Part shown: positions 25,623 through 34,495 of the stretch, one piece after another
How the letters are laid out: the number at the start of each line of letters is the position of its first letter
How positions within the stretch are numbered: the stretch's first letter is position 1
Assembly (NCBI RefSeq): GCF_011604685.1
Contig: NZ_CP050063.1
Span: forward strand, 8,163,001 to 8,227,000
Length of the DNA: 64,000 bases
Source: Spirosoma aureum
GTDB taxonomy: Bacteria; Bacteroidota; Bacteroidia; Cytophagales; Spirosomataceae
Reading direction: 5' to 3'
Program-made: the position numbers and the translations under genes
Notes under the pieces: generated by a model
Seen by the model: the letters and a program-made list of their open reading frames with translations, nothing else
Told to the model about the DNA's origin: nothing
The model's database searches: none

Positions 25623-25990
25623 TTATGTGACCGTTTCTCGAATAGGGCCATTTAAATGACGGAACCTGGCTCCAATCGTACTACACCTCTCATTAACTAT
25701 CGAGAAACTAATCGGGGAACTGTCCACTCCTCCGTACTGGGGCGTAAAGGTCACTCGTCTCAGACCTGGACTGACCACCTCACAGCTTACCGTCGAAACA
25801 CCTACGATGGTAAAGCCAGCGGGCGTAGAAGGCATCGGATTGACCGTCAGTTGGAAGCTACTGCTCACCTGTAAGTCTCCCGGATCGAGCGCCGTGACCT
25901 GAACACTGCTCACGCCCGTCATAGACAGCGCGCCACTGATCAAACTGCCATTGACCGAGAGTCCACTGGTAAACCCGTATATCCATGAAG
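25623..25990 (-). pseudogene. Fragment of a large Ig/cadherin-like surface protein gene
   Basis: About 120 codons stay open on the reverse strand, with no plausible start and no signal peptide. The reading (GFTSGLSVNGSLISGALSMT, then VSSVQVTALDPGDLQVSSSF and QLTVNPMPSTPAGFTIVG) is typical of the putative-Ig repeats of giant Bacteroidota adhesins. After VNE the reading changes to non-repeat sequence and stops soon. It is probably a leftover internal piece of a deleted or moved adhesin gene. The flanks 25477-25622 and 25991-26209 show no gene. Confidence 0.55.
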
Positions 25991-26209
25991 GTAGATCATC
26001 ATTTTATATGAGTTGCCGTTTTTTTTCAGCGACTCGAAAGCAACACTATAAACTGGCTTTTTAATGACGAGCTGATACTCTCATTTAACCCTGGTTTTAT
26101 TAATTGGTATGTCCTTCAAACTGCATCAGGGATTTAACTACAACCATCAGGAATTTGAACACACAGTTCTGTACAGGAGCGATGAACTTTGCGTCATAAA
26201 ACTTTAGGT

Positions 26210-27217
26210 ATGGAACAAATGAAAAAAGTGGCATTAGGCACTCAGGGATTGCAGGTGCCACCAATAGGTTTAGGCTGCATGGGCATGACGGGGTTTGCCG
26301 GCAACGACATGTATGGGAAAGCGGATGAAGCTGAAGCCATCGCAACGATTCACCGCTCGTTTGAGTTAGGGGGCAATTGGCTCGATACAGCTGATTTATA
26401 CGGCCCTTTCGACAATGAAAAACTGATTGCTAAAGCTGTTGGCAACAGCCGGGACAAGTACATTCTGGCTACAAAATTTGGTTGGGAGATTGATGATTCA
26501 GACAACATTACCTGGACAATCAACGGCAAGCCTGAGTATGTAAGAAAAGCCGTCGAGCGATCGCTTAAAAATCTGAAAACTGATTACATTGATGTATATT
26601 ACCTGCATCGCCTTGATAAAAGAACGCCCATAGAAGAAACAGTTGGTACCATGGCGGACTTAGTTTACGAAGGGAAAGTGCGGTATCTGGGTTTGTCAGA
26701 AATGTCGGCAGAAACCGTGCGCAAGGCCAATGCAGTGCACCCGATTACGGCCCTGCAATCCGAATATTCGTTATTTGAACGATCAGTAGAAGCCCGTGGC
26801 ATTATTAAAGAAGTACGGGAAATGGGAATTGGTTTTGTGGCCTATTCACCTTTGGGCAGAGGATTTTTATCGGGAGAGGTACGCACTATCGATGATTTGC
26901 CAGAAAATGATTTTCGTCGCCAAATGCCTCGTTTTCAACCGGCTTACTTCGCTAAAAACATAGAACTGCTTCAGGCAATCGAAGCCCTGGCGATCGAGAA
27001 AAACATTACCCCTTCGCAAATAGCACTAGCCTGGGCCATAAGAAAAGGAGCTTTGCCAATACCCGGAACAAAACGCAGGAACTATTTGGAGCAGAATATA
27101 GGGGCTGTGTCTGTTGAGTTGACCGACTTTGACATGGAAAAGCTTGAAAATATTGTTCCACTGGGTATAGATACAGGAAATGCTTATGATGAATTTGGAA
27201 TGGGCCTGATTGATTAA
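26210..27217 (+). CDS. Aldo/keto reductase (AKR13-like)
   Basis: 335 residues from ATG 26210. A TIM-barrel oxidoreductase with all four catalytic positions visible: Asp in WLDTADLYGP with Tyr of the same block, Lys in ILATKFGWE, and His in DVYYLHRLDK. The NADP-binding end PIPGTKRRNYLEQNIGAVSV is typical. The start GTQGLQVPPIGLGCMGMTGF is that of the aryl-alcohol dehydrogenase-like/AKR13 group. It would reduce aldehydes with NADPH, substrate unspecified. An AraC-type regulator gene follows on the same strand after 88 bp, a common pairing for inducible reductases. Cytoplasmic. Confidence 0.88.
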   Translation: MEQMKKVALGTQGLQVPPIGLGCMGMTGFAGNDMYGKADEAEAIATIHRSFELGGNWLDTADLYGPFDNEKLIAKAVGNSRDKYILATKFGWEIDDSDNITWTINGKPEYVRKAVERSLKNLKTDYIDVYYLHRLDKRTPIEETVGTMADLVYEGKVRYLGLSEMSAETVRKANAVHPITALQSEYSLFERSVEARGIIKEVREMGIGFVAYSPLGRGFLSGEVRTIDDLPENDFRRQMPRFQPAYFAKNIELLQAIEALAIEKNITPSQIALAWAIRKGALPIPGTKRRNYLEQNIGAVSVELTDFDMEKLENIVPLGIDTGNAYDEFGMGLID

Positions 27218-27305
27218 CTTTAAATTGCCGATGAACGCAGATAGCTTTTGTTGTCTGCATTTATCGGCTGGAGGTTTTACTCCAGATCATTTCTACTTTC
27301 TTGTT

Positions 27306-28202
27306 ATGAAGACCATCAAAACTATAACCGAGTTTCATCGGTTGTTGTCACTGCCGGAGCCACAGCATCCGTTGGTGAGTGTTACCCCATCGGAGTTGTG
27401 TAAATTTGAAGCTGATGGCCCTTGGTCCCAGTTTATTCACCAGTTTTACTGCATTGCCCTGAAACGGGATGTGAAGGGCAAAATCAAATACGGGCAACAG
27501 ACGTATGACTATGATAAAGGCGTGATGAGTTTTACTGCCCCCCGGCAAGTGCAGTCGCTGGATGTACAAACCCTGGAATGCGGTAGCGGTTTGCTGTTGG
27601 TATTTCACCCGGATCTACTGCTCAAACATCCGTTGGCAACAACCATTACACATTACGGTTTCTTTTCGTATGCCGTCAACGAAGCCCTTCATTTATCGCC
27701 CAGAGAGGAAGAGGATATAATTGCACTTTTCAAAACGATAGATCAGGAATGTCAGCATATTGATCGGCACACCCAGGACATCATTCTGTCGCAGATTGAC
27801 CTTTTGCTTCACTATTCCAATCGTTTTTACGAACGGCAATTCATTACCCGCACGAACAGTAACAGCGATTTGCTGATAAAATTTCAAGCAATTGTCGATG
27901 CCTACTTCAATTCTGATCAACCGGAAGAAAAAGGCTTGCTTACCGTGCAGCAAGTAGCAGTCGCCATGCATCTGTCTCCTAATTATCTGAGCGATATGCT
28001 GCGCTCGCTTACAGGCCAAAATGCCCAACAACATATTCAGCTTAGATTGATCGAAAAAGCCAAGGAAATACTAGCTATTAGCCACTTAACAGTAGGGGAA
28101 ATAGCGTATCAGTTAGGCTTCGAGCACCCTCAGTCATTTAGCAAGTTTTTTAAAGCGAAGACGAATCAGTCCCCTTTGGCGTTTAGGACTTCGTTTAATT
28201 AA
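27306..28202 (+). CDS. AraC-family transcriptional regulator
   Basis: 298 residues from ATG 27306; the in-frame upstream extension overlaps the reductase gene and is not conserved in style. The N-terminal cupin-like sensor contains FIHQFYCIALKRDVKGKIKY and FTAPRQVQSLDV. The C-terminal AraC DNA-binding domain has two helix-turn-helices: LTVQQVAVAMHLSPNYLSDM and LTVGEIAYQLGFEHPQSFSK with FFKAKTNQSPLAFR. It probably activates the neighbouring aldo/keto reductase gene in response to an aldehyde or aromatic effector, by analogy with similar pairs. Confidence 0.86.
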   Translation: MKTIKTITEFHRLLSLPEPQHPLVSVTPSELCKFEADGPWSQFIHQFYCIALKRDVKGKIKYGQQTYDYDKGVMSFTAPRQVQSLDVQTLECGSGLLLVFHPDLLLKHPLATTITHYGFFSYAVNEALHLSPREEEDIIALFKTIDQECQHIDRHTQDIILSQIDLLLHYSNRFYERQFITRTNSNSDLLIKFQAIVDAYFNSDQPEEKGLLTVQQVAVAMHLSPNYLSDMLRSLTGQNAQQHIQLRLIEKAKEILAISHLTVGEIAYQLGFEHPQSFSKFFKAKTNQSPLAFRTSFN

Positions 28203-28329
28203 TGGAAGTGGGCAGAGCAGAATTGGAATCCTTGTCCAACGAATTCTCAAAATATGCTCGTTTTAGGGCTAATATACATGAATGCTTCTTCGTCTCCTGT
28301 AGGAGCGTTTAATGTGACCTTACACTCGC

Positions 28330-30261
28330 TTAACTCAACGCAGGTAATAGAATCTCCAGTTCAGTGCCTTCACCGTCCTGGCTTTCCACGGTGAGGCTTC
28401 CCCCATGCCCTTTGGTAATAATATCATAACTCAAACTTAGTCCTAAGCCTGTTCCTTCCCCCGTGGGCTTAGTCGTGAAAAATGGCTGAAAAATCTTAGC
28501 TTTAATGGAATCAGGAATACCCATGCCGTTATCTTTGATGCGGATTTGAACGCCCGATTCACTACGTTGCGTACTGAGACTGATAGTGGGTTGGTAATCT
28601 GCTGGTGCTGTTTTCTGCTTTTGCGAAACGGCATAAAAGGCGTTGTTGTAGAGGTTCAGCAACACCCGCCCGATCTCTTGAGGTACGACGTTTGCTACGG
28701 GTAGAGTCGAATCAAAGTGGGTAAGCAGCTCACAATTAAAGCGGTTATCTTTGGCCCGAAATCCCTGAAAAGCCAGTCTCAGATACTCATCGGCTAACGC
28801 ATTTAGTTCGGTAGGCTGTCGTTCACCAGTAGAAGTGCGGCTATGCTCCAACATGCCCTTGACAATAGCCGAAGCCCGCCCTCCGTGCTGGCTGATTTTC
28901 TGGAGATTTTGAGTAAGATCGTCACTGATGACTTTGGCCTCATCAAGATCGCCCCGGTCGAGTTCATCTTTTAACTCACTCACCAGTTCGGTACTGACTT
29001 CGGAAAAGTTGTTGACAAAGTTGAGCGGATTTTGGATTTCGTGAGCGATACCCGCCGTTAACTCGCCTAAACTCGCCATTTTCTCGCGCTGGATGAGCTG
29101 GGTTTGGGTAGCACGCAGGTTTTCGAGCGAATGCTGAAGCTCGGTCGTGCGTTCAGCAACTCGTCTCTCCAACTCTTCCTGGGCGGCTTGTAAAGAAAGG
29201 GCCATCTTGTTCAGACTTTGTGCCAGCGAGCCGATCTCATCCCGACTTTGAACGGGCACACGTGCCTGAAGATCGCCATCTTCGATGCGTTGGACTGTCT
29301 CTACTAATAGTGCGAGTGGTTTAAGCAATCCGACTCGATAAAAGAGAATGAAGGCAACCAGCGTAAACAGGGCCGAACCGGGAATCAACCACGCAAATAC
29401 ACGGAGTTTTGGTTGCAATTCTTCATTGGTAACGCCCCAGTCATTCTCAGGTGATGTGGTTCCGTACAGCAGGAAAGGGAGTACTCCAAGCAGAATCAGA
29501 ATGGTCGTAAGCGGCAGGGCGACCAGCTTCACCTGGAAGGTGGTTATCTCGCTGGCGTGCGTGACGTGGACCACCAAAACGCCCAGCAATAAAACCAGTT
29601 GGCTAATGTGATAGGTGAATGGTGAAACCACTTCGTTCAGGAGAAATGTCCATACCAGAAATCCAACCCAGAAGGCGATTAAAAGAGCGAATGCCCGCTG
29701 GGATTGAGCAGGCTGACCAACTGGCGTGCGCAGAGGATTCGTTTTACTTCCCAAAGAAACTTCCCAACGTTTGGAAACGATGAAAGACCTTCTTACTAAT
29801 ACAACAATGGTCCAGGCTTGTAATCCCATACTCGTATAATACAAACTCGCGAAGGAAAAATAGTTACGGATGGGCAGGCCAGCTGACATTCTGATAGCGA
29901 TTAGGGCAGCCAATACGCATCCCCCAATGAGGATTACACTGATCGCTTCGCGCCGTAACGGGTAGTCTTGATAGGTATAAGCGCACCAAGCCCAGAAGAG
30001 TGTCCATATCGCAAATAAGACCGCATGACTCGCTCTGAAGTAGGCATATAGGGGTGGCCTACTGGTCGTCACGCCAATGTCAATCATGTAGATCAGCATG
30101 GCAAGACCGACATACCCCACCATCAGCCACGTGTCTCGGGTCTTTCCCCGTAGACTGAGGAAGTAAACCAGGATAAGAAAAGAGAGCGTGAACTCGGCCA
30201 TTGCTGCGATGGTAACCGGATGAAGTCGGAACAATTCACTATCGAATAGAAAAGGAGGCAT
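28330..30261 (-). CDS. Membrane sensor histidine kinase with HAMP domain
   Basis: 643 residues from ATG 30261. About eight hydrophobic segments span residues 15-310, then a HAMP domain (about 312-365: VETVQRIEDGDLQARVPVQS), a coiled coil, and a HisKA region with GELTAGIAHEIQNPLNFVNN (His407). The HATPase domain has N box NLYNNAFYAV, G1 IKDNGMGIPDSIK and G2 GEGTGLGLSLSYDI. It is an orphan kinase, with no regulator gene beside it. The multi-helix sensor may detect a membrane or lipid signal. Two decayed fragments of similar kinases lie just upstream (30354-30832). Confidence 0.88.
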   Translation of the reverse strand: MPPFLFDSELFRLHPVTIAAMAEFTLSFLILVYFLSLRGKTRDTWLMVGYVGLAMLIYMIDIGVTTSRPPLYAYFRASHAVLFAIWTLFWAWCAYTYQDYPLRREAISVILIGGCVLAALIAIRMSAGLPIRNYFSFASLYYTSMGLQAWTIVVLVRRSFIVSKRWEVSLGSKTNPLRTPVGQPAQSQRAFALLIAFWVGFLVWTFLLNEVVSPFTYHISQLVLLLGVLVVHVTHASEITTFQVKLVALPLTTILILLGVLPFLLYGTTSPENDWGVTNEELQPKLRVFAWLIPGSALFTLVAFILFYRVGLLKPLALLVETVQRIEDGDLQARVPVQSRDEIGSLAQSLNKMALSLQAAQEELERRVAERTTELQHSLENLRATQTQLIQREKMASLGELTAGIAHEIQNPLNFVNNFSEVSTELVSELKDELDRGDLDEAKVISDDLTQNLQKISQHGGRASAIVKGMLEHSRTSTGERQPTELNALADEYLRLAFQGFRAKDNRFNCELLTHFDSTLPVANVVPQEIGRVLLNLYNNAFYAVSQKQKTAPADYQPTISLSTQRSESGVQIRIKDNGMGIPDSIKAKIFQPFFTTKPTGEGTGLGLSLSYDIITKGHGGSLTVESQDGEGTELEILLPALS

Positions 30262-30353
30262 AGCTAGTAGTATTGGTTTAAGCCAGCAACGGCAAGCGTT
30301 CAATCATTTAGGTGAACTCTCCATCTTTTGTGTTTGCACTCTGCCCTTCAGCG

Positions 30354-30480
30354 TTGATATCATAACTCAATGAAAAGCCCAATCCTGTTCCTTCGCTGCT
30401 AGTTTAGTAGTAAAAAAAGGCTTTTGGCCTTTACTGATTCTGGAATGCCCATGCCGTTGGCTTTGACTCGAATTTCAACA
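30354..30480 (-). pseudogene. Decayed histidine-kinase ATPase fragment 1
   Basis: On the reverse strand the reading VEIRVKANGMGIPESVKAK, then after a frame change EGTGLG/FSLSYDI-like sequence, matches the G1-G2 part of the HATPase domain of the intact kinase at 28330-30261. The conserved Asp of DNGxG is replaced by Ala, and stops and frameshifts are present. Non-functional. Confidence 0.6.
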
Positions 30481-31259
30481 ACAGCTGCCTATCGGTGAGT
30501 ATGGCTACCCGTGGAACCAACGACAGTAAAATGGGGCTAAATGATTTCACAAATCGGTGGGTGAGTAAAGAAGCAAAAGTCAGACAAACTCAGCAAATAT
30601 ACGAAGCTGATTACCAGCCTCATATACTCCTTTCCAGTCTGTCATAACCCTGACTTTCCTATGCGCTACCAGATCCGTAGTTGTGCTATAAGTAGTTTTG
30701 AAAATTGATAGGCTTGCCTGACAAAAACTTAGGCGTTCAACGTAACCGTGCATGCAGTACGCTGACCTTCCTGGCTGGCGATGGTGCCGGTATGCCATTT
30801 GGTAATAATATCGCAACTCATCGGGCCTAATCAATTTTCCTGGCTTGAAGTTCTACTTGGGGTTAGTGACCTGCGTCGGAACGCAGCCAAACGAACAGGT
30901 TATTATTTGTAATTACAGGTAACTTTTTCTCATATAATCCTCACCAAGATAACAGCTTTAGGTGGTCTGCTTCATAATTGGGTCTTTCGCCAGAAGATAT
31001 ACCGCAGTCTGGAATAAAAAGCGATTATTTTCCGTGCAGATTTAAAGAACCTGTGTATGATAGGCCCGACTTCAATGGCCACAGGCTGATTAAAAAAAGG
31101 AGTTTATAAACTCTTGAGATTTATTTTCATAAAACGCTACTTCACTGAGCTATCAGCGATTTAAGTAGCCTGATCTTACCCTGGATACTCCAGTCAAGAG
31201 TTGCATGTTATCTAGAATAATGCCTATATTTCCAGTCATTGCCCTTAATCCTTACTCAC
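30481..31259. other. Intergenic region holding only a kinase relic
   Basis: Apart from the kinase relic at 30736-30832, the stretch shows no gene: reading frames are short and without recognisable similarity. The last 60 bases before ATG 31260 presumably carry the promoter of the DJ-1/PfpI gene. Confidence 0.4.
30736..30832 (-). pseudogene. Decayed histidine-kinase ATPase fragment 2
   Basis: Reverse-strand reading MSCDIITKWHTGTIASQEGQ corresponds to SYDIITKGHGGSLTVESQDG of the intact kinase (28330-30261), ending like the family (TVTLNA). Only the extreme C-terminal part remains. This is a second, separate relic because it repeats a region already present in fragment 1. Confidence 0.55.
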
Positions 31260-31829
31260 ATGAATCGCAAAATTCTGATCGTTACCGGCGATGGTGGCGA
31301 AAGTTACGAAACCCTCTATGCCGTTCACCGCTTTCAGGAGGAAGGTGATACGCCTGTGATTGCCGCTCCAAGCAAACGCCGACTTAACCTGGTTATGCAC
31401 GATTTTGAGCCCGGTTGGGATACCTATGTCGAGCGGCCCGGCTATTGTCTGGCCTCAGACCTGACCATACAGGATGTGGCTGTAGAGGATTACGATGCGA
31501 TTTTATTGTTAGGTGGTCGCGCCCCCGAATACCTACGTAATCATGAATTACTACTGGAACTAGTACGGGAGTTTGATCGGCAGGGTAAATGGGTCTTTGC
31601 CATCTGCCACGGCATTCAGATCCTTGTAACGGCTGGTTTGGCGGCTAATCGAAACTTAACCGCCTACGAACATGTCAGAACTGAAATTGAAATGGGAGGT
31701 GGTAAGTATTCTACCCAACAAGCTGTTCGTGACAAAAACATTGTCACTGGGCAGACCTGGCAATCACACCCTGAATTCTATCGAGAAGTTTTTGCCTGTC
31801 TTAAAGAATCGGAACTGGTGGAAAAGTAG
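31260..31829 (+). CDS. DJ-1/PfpI-family protein (class I glutamine amidotransferase-like)
   Basis: 189 residues from ATG 31260. A flavodoxin-like fold with ILIVTGDGGESYET at the start, the acidic pre-nucleophile residue in that loop (GESYE), DYDAILLLGGRAPEYLR, and the nucleophile elbow VFAICHGIQIL with Cys. The late segment VTGQTWQSHPEFYREVF matches the PfpI/YhbO branch. Members act as glyoxalase III-type or deglycase/chaperone proteins, or as proteases in archaea; the exact activity cannot be told. It is followed by a strong terminator, so it is a single-gene unit. Confidence 0.87.
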   Translation: MNRKILIVTGDGGESYETLYAVHRFQEEGDTPVIAAPSKRRLNLVMHDFEPGWDTYVERPGYCLASDLTIQDVAVEDYDAILLLGGRAPEYLRNHELLLELVREFDRQGKWVFAICHGIQILVTAGLAANRNLTAYEHVRTEIEMGGGKYSTQQAVRDKNIVTGQTWQSHPEFYREVFACLKESELVEK

Positions 31830-31840
31830 GTAAGTTTAAA

Positions 31841-31877
31841 GCAAACGCCCAGCATCACTACTGGGCGTTTGCTTTTG
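31841..31877 (+). terminator. Rho-independent terminator after the DJ-1/PfpI gene
   Basis: Perfect 12-bp stem GCAAACGCCCAG / CTGGGCGTTTGC with an 8-base loop, followed by TTTTG. It starts 12 bases after the stop codon of the 31260 gene. Confidence 0.88.
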
Positions 31878-32116
31878 TTTCCAGCCATCACAATTCAGTG
31901 TCGTAATTTGTTTAAAAGGTGACCTATCCAGTATTGTTATTGACTAACACAAGTTATAAACTCTCCGAATCAATGAAGTAGTGGCATAGATTGCCATTGA
32001 TGATCCGTTCTATTTTTCGGGGCTTTGCAAAAAAAACATGGCGTTTCACCGGCCAGATAACCCAAGATCGAAACAGTCCACTTTTGTGAATTTTCTGCAA
32101 AAATCGACTTTGTGAA

Positions 32117-32905
32117 TTAACGGATACACTGATTAAAAAAGAGCAGAGTCTTTTCAATGTACGTTTGCCAGTAGTCCCAGGCATGGGCTCCGGCAAACTC
32201 CTCGTAGGTGTGATCAATGTGGTGAGCAATCAGCGATTCATGCAGACTCCGGTTGGCGTCCAGCAACGCATCATCTTTTCCACAGTCGAAGCGGAATGGT
32301 GGCAGCATCGCCTTGTTTTTCAGCAGCCAGTCCAGTACACTATCCTGCTCCAGTGCATCACGTTGCAAACTCGCAAAATCGGCCACAAAACTACGTAATT
32401 GATTAAAATGCGTAATGGATGACAAGCCACTGAAGCCCTGGAAAACCTGTGGATATTTAGCGCCCAGTCGCAAGGCGCCAAAGCCCCCCATCGATAAGCC
32501 AGTAATAAAAACAGGTGAAGACGTCGTAACGTCCGGAAATTGCTCCCGAACTACTTCGATGACATCCTCCACAATCCAGGTTTCATAATTGTCCTCTCGG
32601 TGAGGAACATAGCCTGACCCGTCCCCAAAAAGCCCATCGGAAGGCATCACCAGCACCATTGGCCTGAGTTGCCCCGCGTTGATAAGCGCTTGAGCCGTTT
32701 GATGCACGTTCCCCTGCGCCACCCAGGACCAATGGCTGCCATACACCCCATGTAGCAGAATGACTAGTGGAATACCCGATATATCTTTAGCCTGATTCGG
32801 GTAATAAACGGTCAGGTCGGCCCGTCGGTGCAAGGCGTTGCTTTTGACCGTGATAAAATACAGCTCCTCAAAAGCCGCGATTTTAGTAGTGAAGAAACGG
32901 CTCAT
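32117..32905 (-). CDS. Esterase-D-like alpha/beta hydrolase
   Basis: 262 residues, no signal peptide. Alpha/beta hydrolase with PLVILLHGVYGSHWSW (oxyanion region), the nucleophile elbow FITGLSMGGFGALRLG, Asp in FDCGKDDALLDAN, and His in FAGAHAWDYW. This is the putative-esterase family that includes S-formylglutathione hydrolase and tributyrin esterase. It starts 2 bp after the stop of the alcohol dehydrogenase gene, so the two are co-transcribed. The dehydrogenase-esterase pairing recalls formaldehyde detoxification through a thiol adduct; in this phylum the thiol could be bacillithiol. That role is inference. Confidence 0.82.
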   Translation of the reverse strand: MSRFFTTKIAAFEELYFITVKSNALHRRADLTVYYPNQAKDISGIPLVILLHGVYGSHWSWVAQGNVHQTAQALINAGQLRPMVLVMPSDGLFGDGSGYVPHREDNYETWIVEDVIEVVREQFPDVTTSSPVFITGLSMGGFGALRLGAKYPQVFQGFSGLSSITHFNQLRSFVADFASLQRDALEQDSVLDWLLKNKAMLPPFRFDCGKDDALLDANRSLHESLIAHHIDHTYEEFAGAHAWDYWQTYIEKTLLFFNQCIR

Positions 32906-32907
32906 GA

Positions 32908-34032
32908 TTAGAAAACGATAACACCTTTGGCGTTGCGGCCCGCGTGCATATCCGCAAAAGCTTGAGGTAAGTCAGTTAGAGCATATGTGCGGGTAACCAT
33001 CTGGTCGAGTAATAAATCGCCTTTGGCGTAGAGCTGCTGGAGAATCGGAAAGTCGATCTGGGGACGGCATTGTCCGTAAAGCGGGTTAATGTAGACCTTA
33101 TCCCATTCAAACAAATTCATGTCGATGCTAATTTCCTGTTCGATACCACTGACCTGCACGGCCACGCCCGCGTTACGAACCATTGCCAGGGGAGCGGCTC
33201 CCAGGGCGGGAATGGCTGTACACTCAAAGGCGTAGTCGGCTCCACGTCCCTGTGTCATCGTTTTCACCTGCCCGGCAGCCTCCAAAAGGTTTCGGTCGGC
33301 TTTGTCAGCCAGCACTGTATCAGTGGCTCCGTAGAAACGGGCCATCTCCAGTCGGTCTGGGTTGACATCGACAGCGATAATTTTTCCGGCACCAGCAATG
33401 CGAGCTCCCTGAATAACGTTCAGGCCCACACCCCCGGTGCCCAATACCACCACCGACGAGCCGGCTTTGACCTTAGCGGCATTGACCACAGAACCATAAC
33501 CGGTCATGACCCCACATCCCACAATGGCGGCTGAAGGAAAGGGCATGTCAACTTGTATGATGACACAGGCCGCTTCCCTTACTAGTGCGTATTCGCTCAT
33601 GGTGCCCAGGCCAAAAGACCGTTCAATGGGTTGGTCGTTATACTGAGTAGACGAAAAAGTGGCGTGTCCCTGACTTACTTTATTACCGGCGGTAACGGCT
33701 GAATTTCGTTCGCAGATGTGCTGATTACCTTCCTGACACTGGAAGCATATGTAGCAAGGAATGGCCCAGTTAAGCATTACCGCATCGCCCTCCTTAAGGG
33801 CATTTACGGTAGGGCCGGTTTTGACGACGATTCCGGCACCTTCATGGCCCATCACTAAGGGTTTTGCCCAGGATTGAGAATCCCAGTCGGTATGGCAGAT
33901 ACCGGCGGCTTTGATTTGAACCAGCACTTCGTCGCCCCGAGGGTCGTCAATGGTGATGGATTGAATAGCGTGGTTCCCGTTTCCGTCGGTAATAGCCGCT
34001 TGACAATGAATCATATTTTTAACGTTTAACAT
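32908..34032 (-). CDS. Zinc-dependent alcohol dehydrogenase (class III-like)
   Basis: 374 residues from ATG 34032 (another ATG, at 34014, is possible). MDR-type dehydrogenase: catalytic zinc ligands Cys in AGICHTDWD and His-Glu in MGHEGAGIV, structural zinc site CYICFQCQEGNQHIC (C-x2-C-x2-C-x7-C), and Rossmann motif VVLGTGGVGLNVIQGA with an acidic residue (IIAVDVNPDRL) favouring NAD. Long ADH proteins of this type oxidise primary alcohols or thiol-hydroxymethyl adducts. First gene of a two-gene unit with the esterase. Confidence 0.87.
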   Translation of the reverse strand: MLNVKNMIHCQAAITDGNGNHAIQSITIDDPRGDEVLVQIKAAGICHTDWDSQSWAKPLVMGHEGAGIVVKTGPTVNALKEGDAVMLNWAIPCYICFQCQEGNQHICERNSAVTAGNKVSQGHATFSSTQYNDQPIERSFGLGTMSEYALVREAACVIIQVDMPFPSAAIVGCGVMTGYGSVVNAAKVKAGSSVVVLGTGGVGLNVIQGARIAGAGKIIAVDVNPDRLEMARFYGATDTVLADKADRNLLEAAGQVKTMTQGRGADYAFECTAIPALGAAPLAMVRNAGVAVQVSGIEQEISIDMNLFEWDKVYINPLYGQCRPQIDFPILQQLYAKGDLLLDQMVTRTYALTDLPQAFADMHAGRNAKGVIVF

Positions 34033-34303
34033 TGCCTGAAGCCTTTTATTGTGCACCCTGAAACAGGAGAGGCTTAATTAAGCATTGCCTTTCGAAGCTT
34101 CCTGGGTGAGCTGGAGGCAGCCCAAACAATAAGAGCCCGAACTAGCCGTGGACTTGAATTTCATCTTGCTGGAAAGCCGTTCAAAAGTAAGGAAACAGGT
34201 TAAGAAATGGGTTGATTAAGGGCGAAGAAAGTGTTGCCGAACAGGACTCTAATGCATTTTTTTCATCAAACTCTTCTTAACGTCTCGACGGATCGATCAA
34301 CCA
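34033..34303. other. Promoter-side spacer of the alcohol dehydrogenase operon
   Basis: No gene is seen. The region should hold the leftward promoter of the ADH-esterase unit. Its right edge is the T-tract of the leftward terminator at 34304-34334. Confidence 0.35.
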
Positions 34304-34334
34304 CAAAAAAAGCTCCCAATTACGATGAGAGCTT
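34304..34334 (-). terminator. Leftward rho-independent terminator ending a possible small RNA
   Basis: On the reverse strand AAGCTC(T)CAT...GGGAGCTT forms a short stem (34310-34315 with 34329-34334) followed by a run of T residues (34304-34309 and beyond). No protein-coding gene lies directly upstream in that direction, so it should end a non-coding or very short transcript. Confidence 0.6.
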
Positions 34335-34495
34335 ACTGCTTGAGAGGGAACCGACAAATCGTCCGACCACGCAAGCCAACTACTTTAATGATGTGGGGCA
34401 GAGGGGGGCGATTAATATGTATTAGATTCGTTCGCTCCGCAACGGCGGTCCGTCGGCGACCCGGTTCATGTTCTTTGTTGTTTATGAATGATGGC
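34304..34495 (-). ncRNA. Possible small RNA or attenuated leader of unknown family
   Basis: Leftward of a weak promoter-like pair (TTG at 34527-34529; CATCTTTG near 34498-34505, 20 bases apart) lies a GC-rich 190-base stretch that ends at the terminator at 34304-34334. It contains a dense run with ACGGACCGCCGTTGCGGAGC, then a C-run, then GGCTTGCGTGGTCGG. A 69-codon frame crosses it, but its composition (Arg/Pro/Ile-rich) is not protein-like. I do not recognise the RNA family; size and layout would suit a 6S-like or regulatory RNA. Confidence 0.3.

Noticed and set aside
31954..32229. 91-codon reverse-strand frame overlapping the esterase gene end
   Set aside because: It has no family resemblance, and most of it lies out of frame over the esterase 3' end.
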